From Moniliophthora roreri (lineage: Eukaryota > Basidiomycota > Agaricomycetes > Agaricales > Marasmiaceae): a stretch of 64,000 nt of DNA. Below, piece by piece: positions 34,673 to 47,158 of this stretch. The stretch lies in assembly GCA_001466705.2 (NCBI GenBank), contig LATX02000176.1:248001-312000 (forward strand), read 5' to 3'. Under the pieces are notes generated by a model. It was not told the DNA's origin, did not search any database, and saw nothing but the letters and a program-made list of their open reading frames with translations. The position numbers were made by a program, and so were the translations under genes. Positions within the stretch are counted from its first letter, which is position 1. Each line of letters starts with the position of its first letter.

Positions 34673-36067
34673 ATGGACTTTAAATTTGGCGGAAAGTATA
34701 TCCTGGAGCAGGAAATCGCGAATGGCGGTTGTGGTGCGCGTCGTCTTGCATTTATTTTTTTCTCAGCAACACCCCTCTGACACGAGCCACTCTTGTAGGC
34801 ACAGTCTTCCTTGGAACACACCACATCGCCAATAAACAGGTCGCTATAAAGCTAGAACCATACCATCCTCCTCATCCTCATCCTCATCCCCAGCATACTC
34901 TGCGAAAGTCAAAATCTCAACCCCAATTACATCATGTCCACAGAGGCCAATCACCGCTCACCACCGAATCCCAAATCTACAAACGTCTCATGGGCGCTCC
35001 AGGCGTTCCTTTCCTCATGTATAGTGGAAAACAAGGCCCTTACAATGTTATGGTCATCGATTTGCTCGGTTCCAGCCTAGAAGATCTCTTCAAAATGTGC
35101 AATAGGAGTTTTTCGCTAAAGACCGTTTTATTACTTGCAGACCAATGTCTGGTACGGATAAAATACATTCACAACAACCACCTCCTACATCGGGATATAA
35201 AACCCGCGAATTTCGTCATGGGTCGCGCCTCACCTTCGACCCCCACATCAGAAACCACCGTGAACATTATCGACTTTGGCCTCGCCAAGAAATACCGTGA
35301 CCCGCTCACAGGCGAACACATACCATACTACCAGAATGACAATGGTCTACATGGTGTCGGGACCTCCCTATTCGCCTCCCTCAATACGCATCTCGGTATC
35401 GAGTCCTCCCGAAGGGACGATTTGGAGAGCCTAGCGTACATGCTTATCTACTTTTTACGTGGCACGTTACCTTGGCGTAAGTTACGCGCTCCTACGCATC
35501 CTCCAGCTGGTGTCGATCCGGCAACTTACAACCCCACGACCCATACGTGGAATCTAATACGGGACGCCAAATTGAAAGTGGAGAAAGACGACACGTTATG
35601 CAAAGGTCTACCAGAGGAGTTTTCTGTATTCTACAAGTAAGTCTCAGTTTTTGGCCTTCCACGTCTCCTTTTCATTCCCGTCTCATCTTTCTTCCCTCTT
35701 ACCTACCCCGGCTAACTCGCGACCGTGCAGGTACACACGCCACCTATCTTTCACAGACTTACCCGACTATGACGGATTGCGCGCATTGTTCCGAGGGCTG
35801 GCTGAACGCGCTAATATCGAATATGACGGTGTATTCGATTGGTCTGTACCACCACCTCCCAGCGATTCCTCTTCACACCCTGGGCATCGGCATATGAGGC
35901 GAAGCAACTCTGGTACGTGGTCTTGTCCTTCTTCTTGAATGTATACTCACCGTGTACGTCCAGAATCGCCGGGAACCGCATTGGGTGGCGGTGGAAGATT
36001 TTGCGAAGCTTGTAATAAACGCGCTTTGGCGGCAGAGCTCGACCAGGTGCCAAAAAGACGACGATGA
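34673..36067 (+). CDS. Casein kinase 1 family Ser/Thr kinase
   Basis: Exons 34673-34733, 34799-35636, 35731-35912 and 35964-36067 give 394 residues. ATP loop IANGGCGTVFLG, K38 in VAIKLEP, HRDIKPANFVMG with D153, DFGLAKKY with D179, then HLGIESSRRDDLESLAYMLIYFLRGTLPW, diagnostic for CK1. Unusual points are a His/Pro-rich insert right after AIKLEP (about 42-51) and activation-loop text GLHGVGTSLFASLNTHLG in place of the usual LTGTARYASINTHLG. The tail carries a CxxC (FCEACNKR, in the last exon) and ends PKRRR, a possible nuclear signal. No C-terminal prenylation CaaX motif is present. It seems a divergent paralogue rather than the main CK1. Confidence 0.88.
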
Positions 36068-37125
36068 TTTAGATATCGTTATTATTGAGGGGAAACGAAA
36101 GGGAATAAGCTATGTTGTTGTATGAGTATGTTTATTGGAAATGGCTTGGATTAGGACCGGGTTGGGTATGAGGCTTCAGTAGGGAGCCTTTGCGGCCGTA
36201 AGGTGGGCTAACCTCTCAGTCTACATATGACTGGTGACTGACAATTTCACAATCGATATCGATAGACCACCCATTCACCTTTCCTGCTACATCCGCCATA
36301 ATTGGTCTGCACCAGGCCATGGCTTTGGGTCGCTACCTTGTGCATGCCATGTTTTATTCGTTTGTCTGGTCGGGGTCGGCCACGAGGCTCATCAATTCTC
36401 GTTCGTGGTTGATAGACCTTTCGCCATCGATCTGGAGGCTCTCTCATTCTTGCTATCCATGCCTCCGCCGTTTTATATGCTGTACATATGTTTCCACTAT
36501 GCTTGCGTTGGCTTCCCGTCATTGTATGGTGTTTGGTGCAATAGCCTATGCCTCTCTCATTCGCCTCATGTTGAATTTGTACATATAGCCATTATCATTG
36601 TAACACATTCCTACCCTACCGCGACTTTGGGTTTGTAGCTGATCGTGTCCAGGTAAAATGCGAAAATACGAGACTGCGTCGGACAGTTACGACTGGAATC
36701 CCTTGTTCTCCTCAAAACTTCAACATCCCCACTTTCGCTTACCGTCAAAATGCTAAATCGACTGCTCGATTGTGTCGCCTGCTCATTCAAAATTTTCCTT
36801 TCCAGATGAATCATGCGGACCGATCTCACCGGTCTGATTTTCATCGCTTCCAAGCTGGTCCACGCGTCGCAGCACGAATATGGGTCTTTCAGGCTGTTTT
36901 TTTGTGAAGGTGAGCATGCCAGGGATATTCATGTGAGTTGCAGTTCCATCTACTAAAGGGAATATTAGGCTGTTTGCAATTACAATTCAGGACCCGCAGC
37001 GCTTGCACAGCGCAGCTGTTGACAGATTAACGCCATAGCGCCTCGAAACCTTATTCCTGCGCGCAAACCTTATCAGTGGTCATGCCAGCGGTTGTTCGCC
37101 CTTGTGATCTTATTTCCTTCTTGCC
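36068..37125. other. 1-kb intergenic region
   Basis: Frames at 36234-36638 are open but rich in Cys, His and Phe without a domain, and the opposite strand is also open. No gene called. Contains the 3' flank of the kinase and upstream region of the next gene. Confidence 0.45.
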
Positions 37126-39666
37126 ATGCCCAACAAAAGGAGAAAGGGTAAAGCCAAGGCAGGCAAGAAGTCGACGACAACGAACGGCGACGCCTCCTCA
37201 AATTGCCAAACCCTAGATGAAGACGAGATCACTCGATGCTTGGAACCTGCTACTCACGGAGACCCCCCAAGCCGCTGTGCTCTTCATCACAGGCAGTATT
37301 GCAACCTCACCAAGGCATACAAGGATGCATCAAAGATCGTAGACGAAATCCTGGGCCAAGACACCGTGTTGCCAACTCCCTCGCAGGTGTCACAATACAA
37401 AGATTACCAGACTACTTTGGAGAAGGCGCGTTGGCTGAGGCGATACGTTGAAGCGATACGGAAGGAGAAGATGGGTCGGGAAATTCATCACAAGCGCTTC
37501 TTCCTCAAAGGTGAGTCCCACATACCTGCCATACAATAAAGTTGGGCTAAACGCCAACTCCAGTCGATGATGGGCACAAGATCAGAATGAAAGTCCTCGC
37601 GAAACAAATGAGGTCGATTGTTGAACTCCTTAACGAGATCGAGAGGCGGGCCTTCGATCTCTATGTTGAGCAGTATCCTGAGAGCAATTTGTCCAAGATG
37701 GAGTCATCCAAATACGAGGAAACCCCCAACCCTGCACCTCTAGAAACGGAACAAGTGCTAACGACAGTTGGGACATCCTTACCTTCACTTGGTCCAAAGA
37801 ACCGGGAAACTTCCCATTTTGTGGAAGAGGATGCGCAAGAAGCAGAAGACTTTGACTTGGTTGACATGAAGATTCGGGCGTAAGTTTTCACTGGTGTCTA
37901 TCCAATTACCACCGACTAAATATGTACTCGTAGGCAAAAGGAAGCGCTGCTGTATGTGTTTGAGCCCATGTACAGCCGCACGGCTGCTCAGAGCCTCCGA
38001 GGAGACAAATTCAAACACAAAGACCTCGAGCTTGGCGTCGATATTATGCACCACATCCTAAGTCAATACGCTCGCCGAATAGTATTTCACGAACCTGTCC
38101 TCTTTGTCAAATCCATCGGAAAAGTATCTTTTCAGGACTTGATACTGAGTCCCGAGTTCTCCACCGAAGATGCAGCGCGATTTTTCATACTCTTCCAGAA
38201 GAGGTTGGAAATTGGTCTGCTGTGGTGGAAGGACTGCGTCATGGAAGCTGTGAATATGGTTCATAGTGGTGACGTGAGCAACACAGTTGCTAACATGGGC
38301 GATCCTCGTATGTACTGGACAACCCTAATAATAAAGCTGAATAACTGAAACCACCAGATGATCGGTTTGTCGTTCTCGGAGGCTGGATCTACAACAAACG
38401 TCACAAGAGCAGAATGAGTAACGAAGCATGGTGGGTGAGTGTGCTCCCGTTCGTGTCAACTGATTCCCCGTTCCCATATTTTCTTAGCATCTTATCAAAT
38501 CATTGGAACCGATCCCAGACAATGTGGAAAACCGTTTCGTCAGGCTTTGTAACGATTTTGATGACTTGGAATCCTTTCTCTCCTTCGTAGCTTTCGGAAT
38601 GCCTCGAACACCGCCCCGTTTCTTGGACGAGGATCCGGAACTGGATTCCAGGATATCCCGGAATACCTTGAGCCTTAGTGGCGTGGCCGTCACTGATATA
38701 ATCTCTGCAAATTCACTGCCATTTCCCTTTCCCAGCACCCATCCAGCAAGTGGTCCAGGTCTACGTACTTGGGGAGAACTTGAATCCAGAGCATACATAT
38801 TCGGCGCTGTACGCGACGGAAATCAGCTACGCACTGGAGCTTTCTTGAAAGAATTGAGAGCTCGGCCCGACCTCTTCTATGTTGTCACTCATTCAGAGGC
38901 GGATGCGCCCGGAAAAATGGAGACCTTCGGTAACTCTAGCGAACTGGCGGGACAGATACAGTATCGTAGTTTTGAAGCCCCAGCATCTGGACCTAGTGAA
39001 GCGGAACGAGGAGAATGGAAGGTGGCAAGGAGTGCAACTGACATCCTATATGGCACGGATCCTAATTGCCTTGGCTACCTGACATCTCTGGAGAGAGGTG
39101 GCAGTTATGCTCGAGGTTGGTTCTTCAGATTCAAGCAATTTGCTGTCAAATATTTTGTTATTATGGATGCCAAACCTCATCGTCATGCATTTCACGTCTT
39201 CCGCGCCGCCGCTTGGGCTGCACTTCGTGCGCAGGGATTGGCAGATGGAGAGTATAGCAAATTGAAGTTTGCTAGGGCTTCCGATATACTGTTTCAAAAG
39301 GCAGCCAGGGAGCGGCTGTCATGGATGCCGGCAGGTTATGGTGGATGGTCAGCTACCTCGTACGAAGAAGAATTACGGTCCAAAGGCTCCGGGTTACGAC
39401 CTACACCTGGCGCAGGACCCGACGAGCCTTCGGATGTTGCTGCACAGTCTTCTCAATCTCAGTCCACCGATTCCCACCGATCCCAGTTTTCTTATGCTGC
39501 CCAGTCTTCACCAGACGACTTTACTCCAATATCGTCACCGTCTTCTTCATTGCCTGCGGCGTCGTGTGCCGGTTCCACTCCTTCTGCCTCCCTGCCCACA
39601 CAGAGGACCAACGAAATGGCACCTGCGTTACCGAAACTCCGTGGGTTCTTCAACAAGCGTCGATGA
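37126..39666 (+). CDS. Large protein of unknown function with N-terminal Cys/His motif
   Basis: Exons 37126-37510, 37564-37879, 37934-38307, 38358-38434 and 38488-39666 give 776 residues. The N-terminus is very basic (MPNKRRKGKAKAGKKS). It is followed by a compact metal-site candidate, TRCLEPATHGDPPSRCALHHRQYC, having three Cys and two or three His in 24 residues. I recall similar text only from uncharacterised agaricomycete proteins. The middle is helical and charged (KIVDEILGQD, RWLRRYVEAIRKEK, MRSIVELLNEIERRAFDLY). The exon-5 half has DDFDDLESFLSFVAFGMPRTPPRF and a Ser-rich end. No signal peptide or membrane helix. A role in chromatin or nucleic-acid binding is conceivable from the basic head and Cys/His cluster, but is not shown. 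Confidence 0.75.
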
Positions 39667-40050
39667 GGATTCTACCATCTGGATTGAGTTATGATACCTT
39701 TTATGGAGCCAATACCATTATTAGTTGTGAATTGTAATAAACAATGCTGTACATAAACTGGCTTGAGCACTTGAGTAATCTTGAGACAAATTAAACCAAC
39801 AATCCTTTACCTCTCAGTGCTTGGACTTGGACTCTTCTCGGGCCACAGCGGGCCACAGCCTCGTGGTAAACCCCTCCCGACACAACGTATTGGAGAAATT
39901 AGCTGGGAGAAACTGAACCAGAATCGGGTAGGGTTGCTCAACAACTCGACTGACTAATGCTAGCTTACGCTGCCGACGGCCGCTGCATCATCGGTAAGTG
40001 GTGGGAATGAGTAAACAAGGGCAAGTTAATCTCTCCCGCCAACAGTCATC
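39667..40050. other. Intergenic region upstream of DAP1
   Basis: Contains a short direct repeat of GGGCCACAGC at about 39840-39860. No coding signal. Confidence 0.45.
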
Positions 40051-40767
40051 ATGACCTCCTCGTTTGACCTAGGCTCTCCTATTAACACGGCGCTTTTCCT
40101 CTTCATTCTGTACTCTGTTCAGAGGATTATCTTCCCCAGCGTATCCTCACCAAAGAGTATTCCAAACGAATTCAAAGCCGGGTATTCATGGATGCCCAAA
40201 TCTCACCCACCAACTGTTCTCTTCAAGACTTACACTCCGAAAACGCTACAACCCTACAACGGAGTCGATGACTCGCGAATTCTGCTAGCAATAAATGGTA
40301 CAGTCTTCGACGTTACGGCTGGAAGAAACTTCTACGGTCCCAGTGCGCCTACTCTGGTTTTTTAGTGATAATCAATGACTAACCGGACACAGACGGCATG
40401 TATGGAAACTTTGCTGGAAGGGACGCCTCTCGAGGAATGGCCAAGCAGTCCTTTGATCTCGGTGAGCTGGTGGACGGTAAGCTAGAGGAGAAAGTCATTA
40501 ACTTGGTTTCACAGAGATGCTTACCCCGGTGGACCAGCCTTTGGACAAGCTTACTGATCTGCAGCCAGACGAAATGTACGTCTCTTACCACTCCTCTCGA
40601 ATTTTATCTTAATAACGTTTCTGTTCAGTGACAACATGAAAGGTACCTCAAACCCCCGCCGACTTCCGTTTACGATTAAATACTGACACCGAACCTTAGG
40701 ATGGTTTGACCACTTCTCCAACAAGTACCTCGTCTGTGGAAAATTGGTGGAGAACGATGGAATCTAG
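40051..40767 (+). CDS. DAP1: Heme-binding cytochrome-b5-like protein of the MAPR/Dap1 family
   Basis: Exons 40051-40342, 40393-40461, 40515-40575, 40629-40642 and 40700-40767 give 167 residues. An N-terminal helix at about 13-28 (TALFLFILYSVQRIIF) anchors it in the ER. The b5-like domain reads [51 protein letters not shown]. The axial-ligand tyrosines are in the YGP and nearby positions rather than the His pair of true cytochrome b5. The protein then continues MLTPVDQPLDKLTDLQPDE, DNMKGWFDHFSNKYLVCGKLV. Yeast Dap1 stabilises P450 enzymes of ergosterol synthesis such as Erg11. Exon 4 is a 14-nt micro-exon. Confidence 0.92.
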
Positions 40768-40861
40768 ATTCCCCGAAACGATGTACAGCTATAAATTTTA
40801 CACGAATGGAAATCTCCTCTACATCTCAGATACGAGCGTGGATAGAGAGCAAGAAGGTGGA

Positions 40862-42815
40862 TCAGAGGGTTCCTAAGTCCATGTCCAAAACACCTATCTC
40901 TGTCCCATTGACCACGAACAGACTCAATATTCCATCTCCAACCGTTAGTCGGTAGCGGTCAAACAAAACCTCCCAACGGTTGCCTTCCTTCACTTCCCAC
41001 ATTACCTTCCAATCTCTATCGTCCAATAAGTTTCGAAATGCGTTACGAGCTGGACATAACTCACGTAAAATTATCCTTTTCCGTACTTCCCAGAACACTC
41101 AACCCAGTCGAGTTAGCAGCATTATTCGGTAGTAGAGCCAATAACATTTCACTGTTTGGTGGTGCGACCAACTTGCCGCGCTTCCCGATTACGGTCGGCG
41201 TCTTTGTAATATTGTTCACGGATTCTCCTGCCAGCGAAAGTGGTAAGGTGCGGCGATTCCAATCCATTGTTGGATTGCGCCAATAGTGATACCTTGCAGT
41301 ATAGAACTTGAGCCTTGTTTTCAACGGGCACTATAATGTGAGGATACTGACCATTGTTCTGTTCCAGTGGTATTCTCTCTGTTGAGAACGTGTACTCTTC
41401 CCTTCTCATCAATAGTCTGAGCCTCTTGATTCAGGATTCCCCTATAATAACCGTTAGAGCCCCAATATGCGCTGCTGGGTTAACGGACACACCCGTATTT
41501 CGGTATACCAAATACTACAATTCCGGCTGATACTGGAAGAACTGGAGCATCTGATTTCATGTCCGCAATCTTCTGTCCCCAGTTGTTGTGCCAAGTAAAA
41601 CCAGCATCGGAACTGTATGCATAGTTCAAATCGTGATTCTGTTGAAAGATAAATCCGTTGATGGCTTTCAGGGCGAGGATTTCTCACATTCTCGGGCCCG
41701 TTAGGACCTGCTTGAACAGCGACATCTTTGCCAGTATCGTTGATGTAATCACGGTATGTCCTGTATCGCGTCTCGCAAATGAGTAAATTTCTAGACGTAG
41801 TGGAAGATACGGACATACCACGTAGCATGTAGAAGACCTTTGTGGTCAAAATCCAACCCATTTATGTAGGCATTGTCTGTGGTTCAAGTCAGCATCAGAG
41901 TCCAATCAAGGAAGGAGGAGTACCGTACTTTGTACGCCCTAGAAACAGAAGTTCGTTAACGCTTCAGCTTTAAGTTATATCGTGTGTGTTTACCTGAAGG
42001 TATTTCCCGACTAATGTCCAATTTCCTCCTGGAGTGTAATGATAAATCCAATCATCACCAAGTCCAGAGCGCCCAACGCGCATTTCGAGCAGAAGATCGG
42101 CTTCTGTATCGCATGATTTCGGTATCTGTAAGAAACTGTGAGGAGCATGAGGACGTGATATACGGTTAAATCATGAAAATCTCCACCGAGGATATGTGAT
42201 GTTAACGAAATGGATGGATTTGTCGATTCTATCGAGTCCAGGCAGGAGGTTCTTCCGCAAATGTCAGTTCGGAGAGGAATGTGGACATAGAAAGACAACG
42301 CACTGTGGTAGGACCGAAGATATCCCGGCTAAACTCTGCCTCTCCCGGCTTTGAAGCAACGCTTGGCTTGGAAACTCTATAGTTCAATGGGTTATCGTGC
42401 TGGTCGAATGCCATATGAATGGTCCCATCACCCGCTGAAATACCGATCGATATTCTTCCACTCAGAGTTAGAAGTGATAAGCAGTCCGCTCCAAAACATA
42501 CACTCACGTATTATGTCCATCATCTTCTGTCTGATTGTGGTCAGTCAGAGTGAAAGACTCCCACTCTCCGTCGAACGGTCGTCGGGCGATCGTGGCGTGT
42601 CTGACTGACGCATTCCCACTGCTCGGGACCCAGAAGGCCGCGTACTGGTACCCATTGTAGGATATCAACGCGTCCTGTTGATAAGATTCGCCATTGAGTC
42701 TGTTTTTAGTCTGTGGGTCTGGTCCGAGAGGCGTGTAGGTGAGTACTTTGACAAGATTGGCCGCTGCGGAGGCGGAGATGGACAGGAGAAAGAAAGCTAA
42801 CCATGAGATGTGCAT
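40862..42815 (-). CDS. Secreted BNR-repeat family protein
   Basis: Eleven exons: 42815-42508, 42454-42304, 42251-42187, 42135-41994, 41938-41929, 41876-41819, 41760-41688, 41638-41493, 41441-41352, 41292-41065 and 41015-40862, giving 474 residues. Residues 1-18 are a signal peptide (MHISWLAFFLLSISASAA); an in-frame ATG eight codons upstream is possible. BNR_4-type text: SIGISAGDGTIHMAFDQHDN, ITYPRFLQIP, LLLEMRVGRSGLGDDWIYHY, GGNWTLVGKYLQGVQNNAYI, NGLDFDHKGLLHATW, HDLNYAYSSDAGFTWHN, TPTVIGKRGKLVAPPNSEML and FVVNGTEIGVLDMDLGTL. Exon 5 is a 10-nt micro-exon supplying GVQ. Such proteins are probably beta-propellers acting on extracellular carbohydrate; the substrate is unknown. It converges on DAP1, with stops 94 bp apart. 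Confidence 0.88.
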
Positions 42816-42839
42816 CTTTTGTCGAGTCCCGTGGAGCAT

Positions 42840-43353
42840 GAGTACTTATTGCAGCAGAAGCGGTCCGCCCTCCATGACCACACGAACGAGAAAGGTCATG
42901 AGGTGGCCAAAAGCATCATTGTTGACTGTTCACAAGACATGAACTAGTGTTGGTAGGGCTGATGTGTGTTGTGAGCTTCTGTTCAGCTTAATCCATCAAA
43001 AAAGTACGATCGACATTGGCTAGTAAGCGGAGGGTTCACGTTTGTTGAAGAAAGTGGGTGATGTTACATATCTGACGAGGCAAAATTCCTGGAGATAAAT
43101 AGCATGAGCAACCATGGGGGATGTTTGGGTATGACGATAGCTTTAATTCATATTTGTATCGAAGGAGAATGGTTTGCTGTGCAAGGTTTGCTTATCGTCG
43201 AACTAGGGAAGGTGAGCGTCGAGGAAAGAGTGCGTGTGCGCTAGTTCGGGCGCCAGTTGCTCAGATCACGTGGCTGACCAAACGGATCCATGAACAGTGT
43301 AAAGGCTTCTTGACTCTGACCCTCATCCCTCTTTCCCTTTTACTACCATCACC
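42840..43353. other. Divergent promoter region between the BNR gene and SPT5
   Basis: About 500 bp between divergent starts. No coding signal recognised. Confidence 0.5.
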
Positions 43354-46300
43354 ATGTCAGACGTCGAAGACTACGAAGACTATGGAGCGGCCGCACCCGA
43401 GGTAGATGCACGTCAAGAACGGGAAGACGAAGGGGAAGACGAGGAAGAACCTCGACGTAGAAAACACGACGAAGAGGAAGACGACGACGATGAGGATGAG
43501 GAGGATGAAGAAGAAGAGGAACAGGTTTCCGGAAAGAAAAAGAAGCGCACAAAGGTAAGTGACGTTTACGGTGACTTGCATGTTACTCATCCTGGTATTC
43601 CCTTGTAGCGTCGCCATAAACGAGACAGTGCAGCACGTTTCATCGATTTTGAAGCAGAAGTTAGCTCAGATGATGAGGATGACGAAGATGAAGCGGAAAT
43701 GGGAAATGGTATATTTGTATCGTGATCGTATGTTCACGCTAGCTCATCAGTTTTATAGACGGATTCATTGAATCAAACGACCTCTTTGACGATGACTCAA
43801 CACGGAGACACCATGCTCGGCTTGACACCAGACGGCAGTTCGACGAAGAAGAAGACAAGAGTCCGGAGCAAATTGCGAAGGACCTCAGCAATCGTTACCG
43901 GCGAACAGCCGTCCGTTACACTGGTGATATGAACGAGATTCCTCAGCGGTTGTTGATGCCTTCAGTTCACGATGCCAGTTTATGGCAAGTTCGTGTAAAG
44001 GTGCGGGACATATTTATACGTCCCCTGTGCTACGCATGCACTAAACGACGTCTTTTATAGCCCGGAAGAGAGCGAGACATTGTATTCAGTCTAATGCGAA
44101 AATCACTCGACGTGGAATTCAGTGCTCGCCCATTACAAATACTTTCCGCTTTTCAACGCGACTCTCTGCCTGGTATGATTTATGTCGAAGCACGCAGCTC
44201 GCAACAAGTCATCCATGCATGCAATGGATTAGTTGGAGTTTATCCTAGTCGTGGCGTACACCTTGTGCCTATTGAGGAAATGGCGAGCCTTTTGCAAATT
44301 AAGAAGCAGGAAGCCACGGTTCAGCTACACAGCTGGGTTCGTATTCGCCGCGGGAAGTATCAAGGAGATCTGGCGCAAGTCGTGGACACAAGTAACCCGG
44401 AAGAAATTGGGATTCGTTTCATTCCCCGGATCGACCTCAATCCTCGGGACGATGGTGTAGATGGTCGCAAGCGCAAGAAGGGTGTACCAGTTCCTTCCGG
44501 TTCAATGCGACCTCCTCAGCGCCTGTTCAACTTTGAAGAGGTGGTCAAAGTTTACGGGCGGACGGCTGTAGCCAGGCGTGGCCCCTCTGGAACGTTCGTC
44601 TTCCAACAAGACACTTACAGGGACGGTTTCCTCGAGAAGGATTTTAAACCCAGCGCGCTGATCATGGAAGAAGTCAACCCTACCCTAGACGAAATCACCC
44701 AGTTCTCACGCAAGGCAGACGGAACAAGTGATAGTATGGTCGACCTGTCTATAATCGCCGAGGCGTCCAGGAAACAAGCGGTGGCCGTGTTGCAACCAGG
44801 AGATCACGTAGAAGTCTTTGAAGGCGAACAGGCCGGTGTGCATGGTGTGGTCGAGCAGATTTCACAGGATGTGGTGACCATAACGCCCGTGGGTCTTGAC
44901 ATCGAGCAGAAGGTTGATCTTCCCGCACGAAGCGTGCGCAAGCGGTTCAAGCCTGGTGACCATGTCAAGGTCATGGCGGGGAAGAATGCGGATGAGACGG
45001 GTCTTGTCGTTTCAGTGGCAGATAACGTTGTGACCTTCTTGTCAGACATGTCGATGCAAGAGGTATGTATACTTCTTTTGGAGCTGTCTTCCATTGCTCA
45101 AAGATCCCCTCTAGGTTTCTGTATTCTCTAAAGATTTGCGAGAAGCTGCTGAAGTGGGGTCAGGCACCAACATTGTTGGCGACTATGAGCTGCATGATTT
45201 GGTCCAACTTGAGTGAGATCTGATTCCTTCTCGTTTTCATCTGCTGACCGTAGTGCAGTCCACAAACAGTTGGTGTGATCTTCAAGACTGAAAGAGATTC
45301 ATTCCGTGTGTTGGATCAGAACGGCCAAGCACGTCTTGTTCATCCTCACCAGATTTCAATGCGACGTGATTCAAACCGTGCTATCGCGACCGACTCGGAA
45401 GGGCACGAGTTACGTATCAACGACAACATGAAGGAAGTCGATGGTGAAGTAAGTCTTTTATACATTACCAATATTACACCTGCTCATGTACATCTACAGG
45501 GCAGAAAAGGACGAGTTCTACATATCCACCAGTCATTCTATGCTTTCTTGCACAACCGGGATATTGTAGAGAATGGCGGCGTGTTCGTTACTCGTGCGCG
45601 TTCCTTGATCTCGCTTGCACCCAAGGGTAATTTGATCAAGATGGCTCCTGGTACGGATTTGTCGAAGATGAATCCGGCGCTCGCTGCTCCTACCGGCGGC
45701 ATGGTGGGCTCAGGGCCGATGGGACGAGGACCACGAGATAGGCTCATCGGCGTTAGTGTCACAGTGATCAAAGGGCCACATAAGGGATACGTTGGGACAA
45801 TCAAGGATACAAACGGAGCCATCGCTCGAGTTGAATTGCACACTGGGAACAAGATCATATCAATTGAAAAGGCGAAGCTACACCGACGATTGTGAGCTGC
45901 TTCCAATTTCACTTGAACAATGCTAACCGACCTGACCAGAAACGATGGGAAAACTGAACCTCTTGAAGGCCCAGGGGCTACTTGGGGAAGAAACAACCGC
46001 GGCAACAATAACTCGATGGGTCCACCTCAAGTACCTCGAACCGCAAATCCTTATGCAGCAGCCGGAGGTCGTACACCAGGATGGGGAGGTGGCCGTACAC
46101 CGAATCCATATGCTTCAGGAGACTCGCGGACACCGGCTTGGAACGCTTCATCACGAACACCGAATCCCTATGCTGGTTCGCAGACGCCGGCTTGGAATGC
46201 ATCATCAAGAACACCCAATCCATATGCAGACGGAGGACGGACGCCAGCTTGGCAGCCAAGTTCGAGGACTCCCAATCCGTACGCGAACGGTGGTCAAACG

Positions 46301-47158
46301 CCGGCAAGGAACGCAACACAACCGACGAGTTCATGGGGCGGTGCTACACCCGGAAGAAACTCTGGTGGTTGGGGTTCAGGAGATTCCGGTGGTTGGGGTG
46401 GAGCAACGCCTGGACGGGGAGCTGAATGGGGCTCTGAGGTTTGGGTAAGCGAATAACCATCTTGGTTGACATGTGTGGTTCTGACCACATTCGATGATAG
46501 AATGTTCCTACACCAGCAGCAGCTCCTACACCCGGCCTGGCACCTGCCGCAACACCCGCATTCTCTGCCCCCACTCCAGGGTTCTTCGGTTTGGGAGGTC
46601 TGTCTGCGCCTACACCTGGTATGATACCGGAGACCCCGGGAGCTGCATTTGATGATCTCTCTCGTCAACCTCACAGTAAGTCCATGAGCCTAATTTGCTA
46701 CTGGTCAGCACTAACCAAGCCTCTTTGGACTCGCAGCTCCTGCATCAGACTGGATTCTTGATGCTCAAGTCAGGCCGTACTACAACAGACTCAAGGTCAT
46801 CGTCGAGGGAACGACCAGAGGCCAAAATTACCTCGATGGAATCTACGAAAACCACATTGCTATCGTGCTCACTGCAACTCGTGCCGGCGAAAACTTTGAC
46901 CAAACTGCGTATGTCAGGTTCACAGATGACAACGAAGAGCGTTCTTTCTTGATGAAACACTTGATGCCATGTGCCCCGGAGAATGTTGATGAAGAGGCTG
47001 TTGTCATTTATGGTGAAAGGAAGGGAGAGTTGGTGAAGGTACGACAGAGACCAGACGGTACTGACACCACGGAGATGTTGGTGGTGGAGTCTACCGGAAC
47101 CAATGGAGCGGCGTTTTGGGAGTGTCAAAAGGACTGGATGTCAGCGCTTGCGCGTTAA
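43354..47158 (+). CDS. SPT5: Transcription elongation factor Spt5
   Basis: Forms DSIF with Spt4 and clamps RNA polymerase II. Exons 43354-43554, 43609-43708, 43759-44000, 44061-45062, 45115-45212, 45259-45448, 45500-45891, 45940-46444, 46501-46675 and 46737-47158 give 1108 residues. The head is strongly acidic (Asp/Glu runs). Then come RRHKRDSAARFIDFEAEVSS, a NusG N-terminal domain (LWQVRVKPGRERDIVF, MIYVEARSSQQVIHACNGLVGVY) and several KOW domains (WVRIRRGKYQGDLAQVVD, QPGDHVEVFEGEQAGVHG, FKPGDHVKVMAGKNADETG, VTVIKGPHKGYVGTIKD). A C-terminal repeat region has TPAWNASSRTPNPY-like units, the targets of Bur1/CDK9. The very C-terminal domain with SDWILDAQVRP is also present. It is full length and intact. 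Confidence 0.96.
45990..46330 (+). repeat. Spt5 C-terminal repeat (CTR) coding region
   Basis: About seven imperfect units of the form (R/S)TPxW followed by RTPNPYA, for example SRTPAWNASSRTPNPYAG. In fission yeast and metazoa the Thr of TPAWNS-type repeats is phosphorylated by CDK9-type kinases. Confidence 0.8.

Noticed and set aside
36234..36638. A 134-codon plus-strand frame downstream of casein kinase 1
   Set aside because: Cys/His/Phe-rich without a domain; the reverse strand is also open and no splice signals support it.
42252..42303. A GC donor in intron 2 of the BNR gene
   Set aside because: An earlier acceptor (before NLLPGLD) keeps the frame with a normal GT donor and restores family text.
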